A stretch of 64,000 nucleotides of DNA from contig CP060220.1 of the NCBI GenBank assembly GCA_023898385.1, forward strand, positions 248,001 through 312,000. Reading direction: 5' to 3'. Position numbers and translations under genes: made by a program. Source of the DNA: Pseudobdellovibrionaceae bacterium. GTDB taxonomy: Bacteria; Bdellovibrionota; Bdellovibrionia; Bdellovibrionales; UBA1609. Under the pieces are notes generated by a model that saw only the letters and a program-made list of their open reading frames with translations, ran no database searches and was not told where the DNA came from. Of the stretch, positions 54,047 to 62,683 are shown one piece after another. Numbering within the stretch: the first letter of the stretch is position 1; every line of letters begins with the position of its first letter.

Positions 54047-56014
54047 ATGGCGGCCGTTCGAATCATTTTACCCGATAACTCTGTGAAAGAATTTGACCAT
54101 GAACCCACGGTTCTGGAAGTGGCCCAATCTATTGGTTCACGGCTGGCAAACGACACCTTGGGCGGGCAGCTCAATGGCTCGAGTGAGGTGGTCGACCTTC
54201 GCACGCTGTTGCCAGATAACACTCAACTAAAAATAATCACCACACGTGACATCGAGGGACTCGAAGTGGTTCGCCATTCGGCGGCTCACGCGATGGCGCA
54301 AGCGGTGCAAGAGCTGTGGCCCGATGTGAAGGTGACAATTGGCCCTGTTATTGACAACGGATTTTACTATGACTTTGATTCGCCTCGCCCGTTTACCCCG
54401 GAAGACCTTGAAAAAATTCAAGGCCAACTGGAAAAGGTGATCGCCCGCAATGATGAAGTGATTCGCGAAGTTTGGTCGAAAGACAAAGCCATCGCGACAT
54501 TCCAAGAGATGGGCGAACGATTTAAAGTTGAAATTATCCAAGACCTCAATGAGTCCGAAGTGGGTATCTACCGTCAAGGGGAGTGGTTTGATCTTTGTCG
54601 TGGGCCCCATGTGCAGCGATTGGGACAGATCAAGGCCGTGCAGATTTTATCGCAAGCCGGTGCCTATTGGCGGGGCGATGAAAACCGTGAGCAATTGCAA
54701 AGGGTTTATGCAACGGCATTTACTGATAAAAAAGATCTCAAACGGCACCTGCAAAACCTGGAAGAGGCGAAAAAAAGAGATCATCGAAAGCTCGGCAAAG
54801 AACTTGGTCTATTCACTTTCCATGAGTTTTCACCGGGGGCGCCGTTTTTTACCCCTAAAGGGTCGGTGATTTATAACCAACTACAGGGGTTTATGCGCGA
54901 TAAATACCAGCTGTACGGGTATGATGAGGTGATCACTCCACAGATTTTCGACGTGGATCTTTACCATCGCTCGGGTCATTATGATAACTATCGTGAAAAC
55001 ATGTATTTCACCAAAATCGACAATCGCGATTTTTCAGTGAAGCCAATGAATTGCCCCGGCCATTGTTTGTTGTATGCGGCCGAAAGAAAATCTTATCGAG
55101 ATTTGCCCTATCGGGTGGCAGACTTCGGTCGACTGCACCGCTATGAGCGCAGTGGCGCCATGCATGGGCTCACTCGAGTGCGATCTTTTTGTCAAGATGA
55201 CGCCCATATTTTTTGTACACTCGAACAAATGCAGCAAGAGATTCAAAGTTTTATGAAGCTCTTGCACGAAGTGTATGAACAACTTGGCATGACAGAGTAC
55301 CGCGTGTTTTTCTCCACCCGGCCAGAAAAACGTATGGGCAGTGATGCTGTCTGGGATCGAGCCGAGTCAGCCCTTGAGCAAGCCTTAAAAAATCTAAATC
55401 TCAAATACACTGTGAACCCCGGTGATGGGGCGTTCTATGGTCCAAAACTCGATATTATGTTTGTTGATGCCATTCAGCGGCCGTGGCAGTTAGGCACTCT
55501 ACAGTGCGATTTCAATATGCCAGAGTCATTTGATCTCCAGTATGTGGGTGAAGACAACAGTGAACATCGGCCAGTGATGCTTCATCGGGCAATTTTGGGC
55601 TCATTGGAACGATTTATTGGTGTTTATCTTGAGCACACGGCAGGGCATTTGCCGCTGTGGTTGGCGCCCGTGCAAGTTCGAGTATTGAATGTGACTGAAA
55701 AACAAGAAGAGTATTGTCGAGCCCTGTATGACCAGTTGAAGGCGGCCGGTGTTCGTGTAGAGCTAGATGTTCGCAGCGAAAAATTGGGATACAAGATTCG
55801 TGAAGCTCAGTTGCAAAAAACCCCTTATATGTTGATTATTGGCGATCAAGAAAAGGATGCCAATCAGGTTTCCGTTAGACTTCGAACGGGAAAAATGAAA
55901 AAAGACTTGGGTCGCAGTGAGTTTTTAGATAGCGTTCGAAACGAGATTGAATCTCGGCAACTGGTGAGCCCCTGGCTTGAAGGGGACACCGACCAACAAG
56001 GAGAAGAGTTATAA
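54047..56014 (+). CDS. thrS: Threonyl-tRNA synthetase
   Basis: 655 residues from ATG 54047; a TTG at 54041 is the alternative. TGS domain (1-65), editing domain with HSAAH near residue 77 and a later HxxxC-like motif, class II catalytic core with PMNCPGHCLLY, RYERSGAMHGLTRVRSFCQDDAHIFC region, HRAILGSLERFIGVYLEH, and an anticodon-binding C-terminal domain. It charges tRNA-Thr. It starts the translation operon thrS-infC-rpmI-rplT. Its stop overlaps the infC start (ATAA). Confidence 0.97.
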   Translation: MAAVRIILPDNSVKEFDHEPTVLEVAQSIGSRLANDTLGGQLNGSSEVVDLRTLLPDNTQLKIITTRDIEGLEVVRHSAAHAMAQAVQELWPDVKVTIGPVIDNGFYYDFDSPRPFTPEDLEKIQGQLEKVIARNDEVIREVWSKDKAIATFQEMGERFKVEIIQDLNESEVGIYRQGEWFDLCRGPHVQRLGQIKAVQILSQAGAYWRGDENREQLQRVYATAFTDKKDLKRHLQNLEEAKKRDHRKLGKELGLFTFHEFSPGAPFFTPKGSVIYNQLQGFMRDKYQLYGYDEVITPQIFDVDLYHRSGHYDNYRENMYFTKIDNRDFSVKPMNCPGHCLLYAAERKSYRDLPYRVADFGRLHRYERSGAMHGLTRVRSFCQDDAHIFCTLEQMQQEIQSFMKLLHEVYEQLGMTEYRVFFSTRPEKRMGSDAVWDRAESALEQALKNLNLKYTVNPGDGAFYGPKLDIMFVDAIQRPWQLGTLQCDFNMPESFDLQYVGEDNSEHRPVMLHRAILGSLERFIGVYLEHTAGHLPLWLAPVQVRVLNVTEKQEEYCRALYDQLKAAGVRVELDVRSEKLGYKIREAQLQKTPYMLIIGDQEKDANQVSVRLRTGKMKKDLGRSEFLDSVRNEIESRQLVSPWLEGDTDQQGEEL

Positions 56015-56637
56015 GAGCCAAAGGCAGTGGTGGACGGCCACCTAGAGACGAAGGTTACAGAATCAACCGAAGTATTCGGGCCCCAGAAATTCGTTTAATT
56101 GACGAAGAGGGTAAAATGGTTGGGGTTATGTCGCCGCAAGATGCCCTGCGAATGGCTCAAGACCGCGGCATGGACCTGATTGAGATTGCTCCTAATGCGA
56201 AACCACCCACTTGCAAAATTATGGATTACGGCAAGTGGAAGTACGAAAACAAAAAGAAGCAAACGGCGGCTAGAAAAAAACAAACCGTTGTTGTTGTTAA
56301 AGAAATCCAGGTGAGACCCCGTACAGACGACCATGATCTCCAGGTGAAAGTGCGACAAGCGCGCAAGTTTCTGCTTGAAGGGGATAAGGTAAAAGTGAAT
56401 CTTCGGTTTTCTGGCCGAGAAATGGCCCACCAAGATCTTGGCGTGCAGCTATTGGATAAACTCACGGCCATGCTTCAGGATTTGGCCATCGTTGAATCTC
56501 CCCCAAAACGCGAAGGGCGGCAGATGTTCGTGCTTTTGGCGCCAGATCCAGTGAAAGTTAAAGAATTCGAAAAGGCCAATAAAGTTCAGGCCAAAAAAGA
56601 GTCGACCACTGAGGTTGAGGCTTCGTCGGCCGAATAA
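56011..56637 (+). CDS. infC: Translation initiation factor IF-3, AUA start
   Basis: 208 residues counted from ATA 56011. The first in-frame ATG in the IF-3 sequence is at 56095, or 56116 in the middle of the N domain, and both would remove conserved residues YRINRSIRAPEIRLIDEEGK. Upstream of ATA lies AAGGAG with seven bases of spacing, and no ATG, GTG or TTG is in frame nearby. IF-3 genes are known for rare start codons (AUU in E. coli) that allow autoregulation, since IF-3 rejects such codons. N domain to about residue 110, then linker and C domain (RFSGREMAHQDLG). The C-terminal extension is Lys/Glu-rich. Confidence 0.92.
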   Translation: MRAKGSGGRPPRDEGYRINRSIRAPEIRLIDEEGKMVGVMSPQDALRMAQDRGMDLIEIAPNAKPPTCKIMDYGKWKYENKKKQTAARKKQTVVVVKEIQVRPRTDDHDLQVKVRQARKFLLEGDKVKVNLRFSGREMAHQDLGVQLLDKLTAMLQDLAIVESPPKREGRQMFVLLAPDPVKVKEFEKANKVQAKKESTTEVEASSAE

Positions 56638-56664
56638 TCCGATGGGGCTGGGCTTGAAGCCCCC

Positions 56665-56725
56665 AATGACCAGAGGCGGCATTTGACCCACTTTTAGGGG
56701 GAAATAAAAAGTGTCTCTGGTCATT
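56665..56725 (+). promoter_or_regulatory. Structured leader between infC and rpmI
   Basis: AATGACCAGAG (56665-56675) pairs with CTCTGGTCATT (56715-56725), and a second stem (CACTTTT with AAAAGTG) lies within. The position, before rpmI-rplT, fits an mRNA element for autoregulation by L20 or an attenuator. No T-run follows. Structure by eye only. Confidence 0.5.
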
Positions 56726-56841
56726 CAAGGGGTTGCCACGCAGTGTCCGAGCCGCTATATTGCCGGCACAAATAACACTGAAAACGGCTTTTAAAAGTAC
56801 AGGTGCTCAGCCACCAGTCGCCCTTTCAGAAGGAGTATCAA

Positions 56842-57033
56842 ATGAAAATGCGCACTCATAGTGGGGCTAAAAAGCGCCTCCGAGTAAAGCCGAGCGGAAA
56901 AATAAAACGCTCAAAGCAGAACCGCCGTCACCTTCTTTCCCATAAATCATCAAAACGTAAGCGTCAGCTCGGCACGATGACCTATGTGGACAGTGCCAAC
57001 CGTTACCAGATGGAACGTTGCTTAGTTCTGTAA
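56842..57033 (+). CDS. rpmI: Ribosomal protein L35
   Basis: 63 residues from ATG 56842, with AAGGAG eight bases upstream. Typical L35: MKMRTHSGAKKRLRVKPSGK, then basic residues and HLLSHKSSKRKRQL. Component of the large ribosomal subunit. Followed 17 bp later by rplT. Confidence 0.96.
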   Translation: MKMRTHSGAKKRLRVKPSGKIKRSKQNRRHLLSHKSSKRKRQLGTMTYVDSANRYQMERCLVL

Positions 57034-57050
57034 AAGAAGGAGAGATTTAA

Positions 57051-57398
57051 ATGCGTGTTAAAAGAGGCGTTAAAGCCCGTCGTCGTCGTAATAAAGTTTT
57101 AGCCAGAGTCAGCGGTTATCGTGGTTCAAACAGCCGTTGTTATACCACGGCCATAGAGAAAAATGATCGAGCTCTGGTTTATGCCTACAGAGATCGTAAA
57201 GCCAGAAAACGTGATTTTCGTCGTTTGTGGACTCAGCGGATTAATGCCGCTGCCCGAATGAACGGGACAACTTATTCACGTTTGATGTTCGCATTGAAGG
57301 AAGCCAACGTGGGTCTTGACCGTAAAGCCTTGGCTGATATGGCCGTTCAAGACGCCGCTGGATTTACAGCATTGGTTCAACAGGTTTTACCTCAATAG
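57051..57398 (+). CDS. rplT: Ribosomal protein L20
   Basis: 115 residues. MRVKRGVKARRRRNKVL and the GYRGSNSRCY, RDRKARKRDFRRLWTQRINAAAR motifs are diagnostic. L20 is needed for early assembly of the 50S subunit and in many bacteria represses its own operon. AAGGAGAG lies before the ATG. The next gene, isopentenyl diphosphate isomerase, starts 43 bp after and is probably cotranscribed. Confidence 0.97.
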   Translation: MRVKRGVKARRRRNKVLARVSGYRGSNSRCYTTAIEKNDRALVYAYRDRKARKRDFRRLWTQRINAAARMNGTTYSRLMFALKEANVGLDRKALADMAVQDAAGFTALVQQVLPQ

Positions 57399-57441
57399 GG
57401 CCGACTGCAGTTCAAGGGCAACAGCTTCAGGGAGGGCCGGA

Positions 57442-58506
57442 TTGGAAACCACAGATCCCCAACGCATAGAGGATCTGGCTCAGTTTGAGCAAAGAAAGCG
57501 CGATCATATTGCGCTTTCTTTGTCTCCAGAAAATGAGGCCAAAGGGTGGTCCGGTCTATCTCACATTGAACTCATACATGAAGCCTTACCAGATCTCAAT
57601 TTTTCTGAGGTGACGATTAGCCAAGTATGGCTTGGTGAAACGCGTCCCACACCTTTTTTCGTGAGCTCAATGACGGCAGGTCATTATGATTCGCTCAATC
57701 TCAATCAAATTTTAGCTCACGCCTGTGCCGATCGTGGCTGGGTGATGGGAGTGGGTTCTCAAAGAAGAGAATTGGGTGATTCGGAGGCGGCCAAAGAATG
57801 GCGTTCTGTGCGGAAGGCGGCTCCCAAAGCCCGGCTTCTAGGCAATCTAGGTTTGGCTCAACTCATTCACACACCCACATCCCAGGTGGCCAAGCTTTCC
57901 GAGTCGCTAGATGCCTCGGCAATGATTATTCACCTCAACCCTCTGCAAGAGTGCTTGCAACCAGAGGGTACGCCCGAGTTTCGTGGAGGTTTGACAGCTA
58001 TTGAAAGACTTTGCAATGAGCTTGAGATTCCCGTCGTCGTGAAAGAGACTGGTTGCGGGTTTTCAAAGTCCACATTGCGCAGGCTTTCGGGCATTGGAGT
58101 GGCCGCGGTGGATATTAGCGGATTAGGTGGCACTCACTGGGGGCGGATTGAGGGGCAGCGTTCGTCAACAGACTCGATTCAATTTGAAGCCGCTAAGACT
58201 TTTTCAAATTGGGGGGTCACCACAACTCAGTCCGTATTGAATGCGGTTTCAGTGGACCCAGATTTTGAGATATGGGCTTCTGGGGGCGTCCGATCAGGCT
58301 TAGATGCAGCCAAACTACTGGCCATGGGAGCTTGTGCTGTGGGATTTGCAAAACCGATATTAGAGGCGGCTTTAAAGGGTGAGGACTCATTACAAAATGC
58401 AATGGCAACGATCGAGTACGAGCTAAAGACAGCTTTGTTTTGTACCGGATCAAATGCTGTTCACAATTTACATGCGAGAAAACTATGGCAACAGCGACAG
58501 ATGTAA
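57442..58506 (+). CDS. fni: Isopentenyl-diphosphate delta-isomerase type 2
   Basis: 354 residues from TTG 57442, with GGGAGG seven bases upstream; the frame is open into rplT but that part is spurious. FMN- and NADPH-dependent type 2 IDI: RKRDHIALSL, PFFVSSMTAGH, GVGSQRRELGD, the KETGCGFSKSTLRRL region, DISGLGGTHW and WASGGVRSGLDAAKLLAMGA for phosphate binding. It interconverts IPP and DMAPP. It heads a block of mevalonate genes. It overlaps mvaA by 22 bases. Confidence 0.95.
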   Translation: METTDPQRIEDLAQFEQRKRDHIALSLSPENEAKGWSGLSHIELIHEALPDLNFSEVTISQVWLGETRPTPFFVSSMTAGHYDSLNLNQILAHACADRGWVMGVGSQRRELGDSEAAKEWRSVRKAAPKARLLGNLGLAQLIHTPTSQVAKLSESLDASAMIIHLNPLQECLQPEGTPEFRGGLTAIERLCNELEIPVVVKETGCGFSKSTLRRLSGIGVAAVDISGLGGTHWGRIEGQRSSTDSIQFEAAKTFSNWGVTTTQSVLNAVSVDPDFEIWASGGVRSGLDAAKLLAMGACAVGFAKPILEAALKGEDSLQNAMATIEYELKTALFCTGSNAVHNLHARKLWQQRQM

Positions 58507-59843
58507 TAACAAAATCAAAAGAACTATTAGCTGGATTCTCTAAGTTGAGTTTGGATGAGCGGTTACAGCGTCTTCAAAACTTGGGAGTGCTGTCTGCTGC
58601 TGATCTTAAATCCTTAACCAGTCGCACGGTGCTCGACCCTGGGCTTGCCGAAAATTTTATTGAAAATGTGATTGGCTATTATCAAATGCCTCTCGGCGTA
58701 GCCACGAACTTCGTGATTGATGGTAAGCCCGTGACAGTGCCGATGGCTGTGGAAGAGACTTCTATTATTGCGGCGGCTAGCAAAACGGCGAAGTGGGTTC
58801 GTGATCATGGCGGAGTTAAAACCGAGATCATAGGGCGAGATATTATTGGCCAAGTGCAAGTGGCTCGGGTTAAGAATTTTGAAAACTTTGAAAAAGTCAT
58901 CTTAGAAAATGCAGAAGATTTGATTCAATCGGCCAATACAGACGTGGCTCACGGCTTGGTAAATCGTGGGGGCGGTGTGCATCGCCTTGAAGTGCGGCAA
59001 GTGGATCGCGGGGACGGCGGAAAAATGGCTGTGGTGCATGTGCTCGCGGATGCTTGCGATGCCATGGGCGCAAATATCATGAATCAAGTGTGTGAATATT
59101 TACGTCCAAAGATTGAAGATCTCACGGGCGAAGATGTGACCATGTGTATTCTATCTAACCTGGTGGACACAAAGGTCACACGAGCCACAGTGGTTTTAAA
59201 AAACTTGGATTCAGACCTCATCGATAAAATCGTAGAGGCATCTTTGTTTGCTAAACAAGATCCCTATCGTGCCGCTACCAACAATAAAGGTGTTCTTAAT
59301 GGCATTGATCCCATTTTGTTAGCTACCGGAAATGACTGGCGAGCGGTTGAAGCCGGGGTGCATGCCTATGCGGCCCGATCGGGTCAGTACCGATCCATAA
59401 CGGAATGGCGGCGAGAGGGCGATGATCTTGTAGGGACTTTTGAGGCGCCAGTGATTTTAGGTGTTGTCGGAGGGGTTACACGTTTGCACCCAACGGCCCA
59501 AGTGGCGTTGAATATTTTAGGCGTCAAAAGCGCAGACGAGTTGTCTCGTATTTGTGCTGCCGTGGGGCTCGTGCAAAACTTAGGGGCAATAAATGCCCTC
59601 ACAACGGTTGGTATAATTGAAGGGCATATGAAGCTTCATATTAAGAACCTCACGATTGGTGCAGGCGCAAAAGAGCGGGAAATCCCGCTCGTGCAGCGTC
59701 GACTGGAGGAGATTTTACGCCTGACCAAGCGAATCACCTCAAGCCATGCCGTGGAAGTTCTAAAAGAAATTAGAGCGGGACGAAGTGGCCAGATCTTGGG
59801 GGCTTCATCGCATGCGGCCACCCACGTGGACTCAAGCCTTTAG
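58485..59843 (+). CDS. mvaA: Hydroxymethylglutaryl-CoA reductase, class II
   Basis: 452 residues from ATG 58485. Motifs of the bacterial class II form: ENVIGYYQMPLGVATNFVID, PMAVEETSIIAAASKTAKWV, DACDAMGANIMNQVCE and NNKGVLNGIDPI. The late H(A) in SSHAVEVL and a catalytic Glu, Lys and Asp set can be placed. It reduces HMG-CoA to mevalonate with NAD(P)H. HMG-CoA synthase is not in the window, so it must be coded elsewhere. Confidence 0.96.
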   Translation: MATATDVITKSKELLAGFSKLSLDERLQRLQNLGVLSAADLKSLTSRTVLDPGLAENFIENVIGYYQMPLGVATNFVIDGKPVTVPMAVEETSIIAAASKTAKWVRDHGGVKTEIIGRDIIGQVQVARVKNFENFEKVILENAEDLIQSANTDVAHGLVNRGGGVHRLEVRQVDRGDGGKMAVVHVLADACDAMGANIMNQVCEYLRPKIEDLTGEDVTMCILSNLVDTKVTRATVVLKNLDSDLIDKIVEASLFAKQDPYRAATNNKGVLNGIDPILLATGNDWRAVEAGVHAYAARSGQYRSITEWRREGDDLVGTFEAPVILGVVGGVTRLHPTAQVALNILGVKSADELSRICAAVGLVQNLGAINALTTVGIIEGHMKLHIKNLTIGAGAKEREIPLVQRRLEEILRLTKRITSSHAVEVLKEIRAGRSGQILGASSHAATHVDSSL

Positions 59844-59848
59844 GGGGC

Positions 59849-60784
59849 ATGATGAAAATGACATTAAGTGCCCCAAGTAAAACATTTCTGTTGGGGGAGT
59901 ATTTGGCTTTATCCGGCGGGCCAAGTCTAATCTTGAACACCACTCCACGATTTGAGTTAAAAGTTCGGCTTCGAGGTGAAGGCCGTTGTGAAGGGATTCA
60001 CCCGAACAGTCCGGCGGGGCAATGGATTCGCCAGAACAACGAGGCGTTTTTTAAAAGGGATTTGGAGTTTGTTGACCCCCACGCCGGGCTTGGTGGGTTT
60101 GGTGCATCGAGCAGTCAGTTTTTGCTCACGTATGCCTGGGAAGAGTTAAGTGGGCGACGCATAGATGAATCAGAGCTAAAAATAAACCCCCAAGAAATGT
60201 GGAATAGTTATCAGGCCATTGTGTCTGCCGGATTGAAAAACCCACCCAGTGGTGCCGATGTGGTGGCTCAGTGGATAGGGGGCGTGAGTTATTTTTCATC
60301 CTCGCCGTTTAAAACTTTTCAAAAACAGTGGCCGTTTAGTTCTTTAGGTTTCGGTATTTATCGGACCGGTCATAAAATAGTGACACATAAACATTTAGAA
60401 TCAGTGAGCACGCTTCCCTTGCTTCGACTGAAGGAGTTGGTTTTGCAGGGAGTTTCAGCGTTTGACCAGGGTCAGGCAGAACGGTTGGTCGATGCGGTTC
60501 AAGGCTATGCCGATGAACTTAGCCGATTGAACTTAGTGGCGGATTCCACCGTCAGTATCCTTAAGAGGGCCGGCGGAATTGCTGGAGTGAAGGTGGTCAA
60601 GGGCTGCGGCGCCTTGGGTGCTGACACCGTTTTGGTGCTATTTGATATCAATGTCACTGACGCAACCGCCATTTCACATGCCCTGGGTCTAGAGTTGGTC
60701 GCCGATCATCGTGGATTGGCATCGGGTCTACAAATGAGTATGGAGTGGACGTCCCAGAACATGGGGAAAGAGAACGAACTATGA
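59849..60784 (+). CDS. GHMP kinase, probable phosphomevalonate kinase
   Basis: 311 residues; ATG codons at 59849, 59852 and 59858 are all possible. GHMP-kinase motifs are present: APSKTFLLGEYLALSGGPSL at the N terminus, the ATP loop GGFGASSSQF, and the C-terminal KGCGALGADTVLVL. Position between mvaA and mvaD suggests phosphomevalonate kinase, the step missing from the other genes. The sequence is divergent, so a different GHMP substrate cannot be excluded. The stop overlaps mvaD (ATGA). Confidence 0.8.
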   Translation: MMKMTLSAPSKTFLLGEYLALSGGPSLILNTTPRFELKVRLRGEGRCEGIHPNSPAGQWIRQNNEAFFKRDLEFVDPHAGLGGFGASSSQFLLTYAWEELSGRRIDESELKINPQEMWNSYQAIVSAGLKNPPSGADVVAQWIGGVSYFSSSPFKTFQKQWPFSSLGFGIYRTGHKIVTHKHLESVSTLPLLRLKELVLQGVSAFDQGQAERLVDAVQGYADELSRLNLVADSTVSILKRAGGIAGVKVVKGCGALGADTVLVLFDINVTDATAISHALGLELVADHRGLASGLQMSMEWTSQNMGKENEL

Positions 60785-61755
60785 TCAAGTCCTGGCGTTC
60801 TAGTGCCCCGTCTAATATTGCTTTGATCAAGTACATGGGAAAGCAAAACAGGGGTGAGGGCAATCTTCCCACAAACACTTCGCTATCGTTCACGCTGAAC
60901 CACCTTCAGACCCATGTGTTCATATCTCCGAAAGAATCAGGTAACGATGCATGGGAGCCCTTGAGCGAACAGGGTCTTTCGCCCATTGATTTGAGTTTAA
61001 AGTCTCAAGGTCGGTTTTTAGATTTTTTTGCAGATTTAAAAAAACAATGGAAAATACCTGGAAGTTACCTCATTCAATCTGCAAATAATTTTCCGTCTGA
61101 TTGTGGGTTGGCAAGTTCGGCGTCTAGTTTTGCCGCACTCACCTTGGCGACACATGAGCTGGCAAAAGAGTTTGGGGTTGACTGTACTTTGGCCGATCTG
61201 TCGGCTTTAAGCCGTAGGGGGTCAGGTTCTTCCTGCCGTTCGTTTTTTGCGCCCTTTGCAAAGTGGGATGGAGAAACGGCGCAGTCCGTAGATTTGGGTA
61301 TTGAGGATTTATTGCATCAGGTGGTGGTGGTAGGAGCTGAGAAAAAACAAGTGAGCTCAAGTGAAGCCCATCTACGAGTCCTAACTAGTTCATTGTTTAA
61401 AGGTAGAGTGGAAAGGGCCCAGCTTCGCTATGATCAACTCGTGAGTGCCTTGAAGACGGGTGACTGGGGGCAAGCCTTTCAAATTGCTTGGGCCGAGTTC
61501 TGGGATATGCATGCGCTATTTGAGACATCGGCCCCTCCGTTTGGTTACATGAACTCAGGAAGCTTAATTGTGCTTAAGGCCGTTCGTGATCACTGGAACT
61601 CTCAGGGTGACGGCCCCATAGTGACAATGGATGCTGGGGCGAATGTGCATTTGCTATACCGAGAAGACCAGATTGAGGTGGCAGGTCAGTTGGTGCGTGA
61701 TTCATTTTCGGTTTTTGATGTTATTCAATCCCCCAAATTGGATGGAAAGCCGTGA
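60781..61755 (+). CDS. mvaD: Diphosphomevalonate decarboxylase
   Basis: 324 residues from ATG 60781. SAPSNIALIKYMGKQ and LPTNTSLSFTLNH are typical, followed by the ATP loop DCGLASSASSFAALTLA, RRGSGSSCRSFF, and TMDAGANVHLLY. It converts mevalonate diphosphate to isopentenyl diphosphate. It has 4-base overlaps at both ends of its context, with the kinases on each side. Confidence 0.95.
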   Translation: MIKSWRSSAPSNIALIKYMGKQNRGEGNLPTNTSLSFTLNHLQTHVFISPKESGNDAWEPLSEQGLSPIDLSLKSQGRFLDFFADLKKQWKIPGSYLIQSANNFPSDCGLASSASSFAALTLATHELAKEFGVDCTLADLSALSRRGSGSSCRSFFAPFAKWDGETAQSVDLGIEDLLHQVVVVGAEKKQVSSSEAHLRVLTSSLFKGRVERAQLRYDQLVSALKTGDWGQAFQIAWAEFWDMHALFETSAPPFGYMNSGSLIVLKAVRDHWNSQGDGPIVTMDAGANVHLLYREDQIEVAGQLVRDSFSVFDVIQSPKLDGKP

Positions 61756-62645
61756 TGCAACCACTATCAGTGACCACCTATGGAAAGTGGATTTTAGCTG
61801 GAGAACATACCGTGTTGCGAGGTGGTCCGGCATTGGTGTTTCCTGTGAGAAGTAAAAGCTTTCATTTGAACTATTTGCCTGCCGAAAAGGGTCTGAAACT
61901 AAAGTTTTCAGGACCTTACGGGGAAGACTTCAAGCTTTTGGTTTGGGGTGTTTTAGAGCAAGCGCTTGAGGTCTCAGGAAAAAAGCGAGTGGACCTTCCG
62001 GGGCAATTAGAAATAGACAGTCAGTTGCCGTTGGGGGCGGGACTCGGGGCTTCAGCCGCCCTTTGTGTGGCCATTGGCCGTTTGTGGCAATACATGGGTT
62101 GGATCTCTGAACGAGAGGTTTATGAATTTTCTAGGGACCTTGAAAATTTATTTCACGGTGAAAGCAGTGGAGTTGATATTGCGGTGTCGGTGGCTGGTCA
62201 GGGCATTCGATTCATGCGGGGTGGAGAGTGGACAGATGTGGATATGCAATGGCAGCCCACCTGGTTTCTTTCTTACTCAGGCAAAAGAGGCATGACCTCT
62301 GAGTGTGTTAAAAAGGTAAAAGCCTTGGCGGATCGTTCACCCGAGTTGTTAGAAAAAATTGACAACGAAATGAGCCGGGCCACAGATAAGGCCGAGCTTG
62401 CGTTGAGCCTGCCAGAACACGAGGGGCTTGCCCGTTTGGCCATGGCGATTGATCGGGCTCGTGATTGTTTTGAGCAGTGGGGCCTCATTGGCCGAGAATT
62501 GAGCAACCACATGCGTCTTCTTCAAGAAAATGGAGCTTTAGCGGCAAAACCCACAGGTTCAGGTGGGGGCGGTTACGTATTGAGCTTATGGAAGAAGCCG
62601 CCGGCAAATCTAAGTGACTTGCCCTTTGAACTTCTTCCGGTCTAA
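61755..62645 (+). CDS. Mevalonate kinase
   Basis: 296 residues from ATG 61755 overlapping the mvaD stop (TGATG). GHMP motifs: TYGKWILAGEHTVLRGGPAL, LPLGAGLGASAALCVAIGRL, HGESSGVDIAVSVAGQGIRF with the catalytic Asp, and PTGSGGGGYVLSL. It phosphorylates mevalonate. Last gene of the operon. Confidence 0.9.
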   Translation: MQPLSVTTYGKWILAGEHTVLRGGPALVFPVRSKSFHLNYLPAEKGLKLKFSGPYGEDFKLLVWGVLEQALEVSGKKRVDLPGQLEIDSQLPLGAGLGASAALCVAIGRLWQYMGWISEREVYEFSRDLENLFHGESSGVDIAVSVAGQGIRFMRGGEWTDVDMQWQPTWFLSYSGKRGMTSECVKKVKALADRSPELLEKIDNEMSRATDKAELALSLPEHEGLARLAMAIDRARDCFEQWGLIGRELSNHMRLLQENGALAAKPTGSGGGGYVLSLWKKPPANLSDLPFELLPV

Positions 62646-62683
62646 GCCGAAGTCATCCCGTGTATTCAAGCTAACCTGAGTAC

